Shown here: positions 63,182 to 64,000 of the stretch, in pieces
How the letters are laid out: every line of letters starts with the position of its first letter
Numbering within the stretch: the stretch's first letter is position 1
The notes under the pieces: generated by a model
What the model was told of the DNA's origin: nothing
Seen by the model: the letters and a program-made list of their open reading frames with translations, nothing else
The model's database searches: none
Made by a program: the position numbers and the translations under genes
Assembly (NCBI RefSeq): GCF_000979455.1
Contig: NZ_JJOY01000006.1
Coordinates: 53,622 to 117,621, forward strand
Reading direction: 5' to 3'
Source: Methanosarcina sp. 2.H.T.1A.6
GTDB lineage: Archaea; Halobacteriota; Methanosarcinia; Methanosarcinales; Methanosarcinaceae
DNA: 64,000 nucleotides

Positions 63182-63254
63182 ATGAGCGGGTTGGGGAGTA
63201 TGAATTGGGGTGTTGGGGGGTTGGGGTTATCTTACAAAAGAGAGACCCGCTCAC
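63182..63254 (-). ncRNA. Candidate small RNA s3, C-rich
   Basis: On the minus strand, TGAGCGGGT pairs perfectly with ACCCGCTCA. The interior has four CCCCAA-type units (AACCCCAACCCCCCAAC, ACCCCAATTC, TCCCCAAC). A TATA box TATTTATA (63277-63284) lies about 26 bases upstream of the stem. The 5' part GTGAGCGGGTCTCTCTTTTG resembles s2. The terminator is less clear. Confidence 0.65.
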
Positions 63255-63357
63255 ATATTACATCATGTTAATCTCGTATAAATATATTTTGCTTGTATGA
63301 ATTCTGATACAAAAAATGCCGAAAGAATACCTGTAAACGGTGGGGATTTTCATACTT

Positions 63358-63681
63358 TCAAAGCAGTAACTTTATATTTTCCATTTCAGTTGTTTCCAGT
63401 TCTCTCTCCGAAAAATATAGGTCAATAATCCCCCTAAAGTGGGAGGCCTGTTTCCGCAAGCCTTGATTGATCAGCCAAAGTCTGAAATCAAAAGTCCTGA
63501 GAGGTAGGGGCGACGTGTTACACACAAGAAGCATGTCCAACATTGACAAGATGAGACGTTTTTCCAAAACCGTGTTACTTGCTACGGAAACTCGTTTCCA
63601 AATCAGAGTGAATAAATCCAATAAAGTGGAATAAATGCCAGAAAGTTGACGGAATCCCTCCTTAACTGAAGTAATGGGCAT
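63358..63681 (-). CDS. Hypothetical 107-residue ORF
   Basis: An open frame beginning MPITSVKEGFRQLSGIYSTL and ending ERELETTEMENIKLLL. It has no motif I recognise, no clear ribosome-binding site and no neighbours in an operon. Amphipathic helices dominate. It could be a real small protein, a fragment of an old gene or a chance frame. Reported with low confidence because it fills an otherwise empty stretch. Confidence 0.3.
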   Translation of the reverse strand: MPITSVKEGFRQLSGIYSTLLDLFTLIWKRVSVASNTVLEKRLILSMLDMLLVCNTSPLPLRTFDFRLWLINQGLRKQASHFRGIIDLYFSERELETTEMENIKLLL

Positions 63682-63821
63682 CCAACCTTAGAGATTGTGA
63701 AATTATAGGTGTATATAAATATCATCCGTCTAAATAAATTTTCAAACCCTTCTCCGAACAAAAGACATATATATTACTAGTGACTTGTTGACTCTGCATT
63801 TCAAGCAACTGCTTGTAAGGC

Positions 63822-63840
63822 AAGCATTTAAATGATGTAA
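63822..63840 (+). promoter_or_regulatory. Promoter of tRNA-Val
   Basis: CATTTAAATG (63827-63836) lies about 20-26 bases before the tRNA 5' end, the expected place for an archaeal TATA box. Confidence 0.55.
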
Positions 63841-63852
63841 ATGTAGCAAACT

Positions 63853-63926
63853 GGGCTCGTGGTCTAGTCGGTCATGACATCGCCTTTACACGGCGGGGAT
63901 CCTGAGTTCGAATCTCAGCGGGCCCA
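63853..63926 (+). tRNA. tRNA-Val (anticodon UAC)
   Basis: The full cloverleaf can be drawn: acceptor GGGCTCG / CGGGCCC (one G-U pair), D arm with TCTAGTCGGTCATGA, anticodon stem CGCC/GGCG around the loop TTTACAC (anticodon TAC), and T arm CTGAG-TTCGAAT-CTCAG. The discriminator base is A and CCA is not encoded. T-rich sequence (TCTTTTTT) follows and may end transcription. It is the last feature in the window. Confidence 0.95.
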
Positions 63927-64000
63927 CTAATCTTTTTTAAGTTTACTCAGATTTTAAAACTGGGTAGTTTTTTTATATAGTAACGTTCATGTTTGTATAA

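Overview
The window is a piece of a Methanosarcina-type methanogen chromosome (Euryarchaeota). The support is the gene content: an archaeal replication factor C large subunit, aIF-1A, a methylcobamide:CoM methyltransferase homologue, a three-gene mtxX-mtxA-mtxH methyltransferase locus, DUF1699 proteins, a FilR1-type regulator, and a YVTN/PKD surface protein. Promoters have archaeal TATA boxes and many genes have GGTGA or AGGAGG ribosome-binding sites. The first 32 bases are not biological: they match the Illumina Nextera read-1 adapter, so the window starts at a contig end.

Layout. 0.5-5.3 kb: a corrinoid methyltransferase homologue and a betaine-type ABC transporter (ATPase-CBS, permease, lipoprotein). 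5.9-11.8 kb: carA-carB and argG, i.e. carbamoyl phosphate, arginine and pyrimidine synthesis. 11.9-21.0 kb: a very AT-rich two-gene unit, a SNF2-type helicase followed by a 2,000-residue sacsin-like GHKL ATPase with a C-terminal HNH-like zinc module; this is a candidate defence system. 21-31 kb: accessory genes and fragments (DUF429, MntA/HepT, hicA remnant, cis-prenyltransferase homologue, AAA/DUF4143 ATPase, DUF1699) separated by same-orientation copies of a roughly 200-270 bp repeat. 31-36 kb: a giant cell-surface gene flanked by two copies of a 115 bp MITE. 36-44.6 kb: a decayed AAA ATPase, four CxxC-x17-CxxC mini-proteins sharing a conserved leader, Fic, aIF-1A, and transposase remnants (IS1634, IS66).

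44.6-64 kb: mostly core genome. It holds a DUF3303 protein, a metallo-beta-lactamase/rhodanese protein, a regulator, a flavodoxin, a PAS-GAF sensor, ilvD, small proteins, mtxXAH, rfcL and tRNA-Val(UAC).

The most interesting signals that gene calling alone misses are: (1) three minus-strand RNA candidates at 62.0-63.3 kb, each closed by a GUGAGCGG stem, C-rich inside, and each with a TATA box 26-28 nt upstream; (2) a multi-hairpin element present twice (42.5 and 59.4 kb) with compensatory base changes; (3) the repeat-delimited accessory array; (4) the four-fold CxxC gene and leader family; (5) several apparently intact genes whose best start is not AUG/GUG/UUG; (6) the helicase/sacsin pair. 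All functional statements come from reading the sequence and recalling families; no search or folding program was run.
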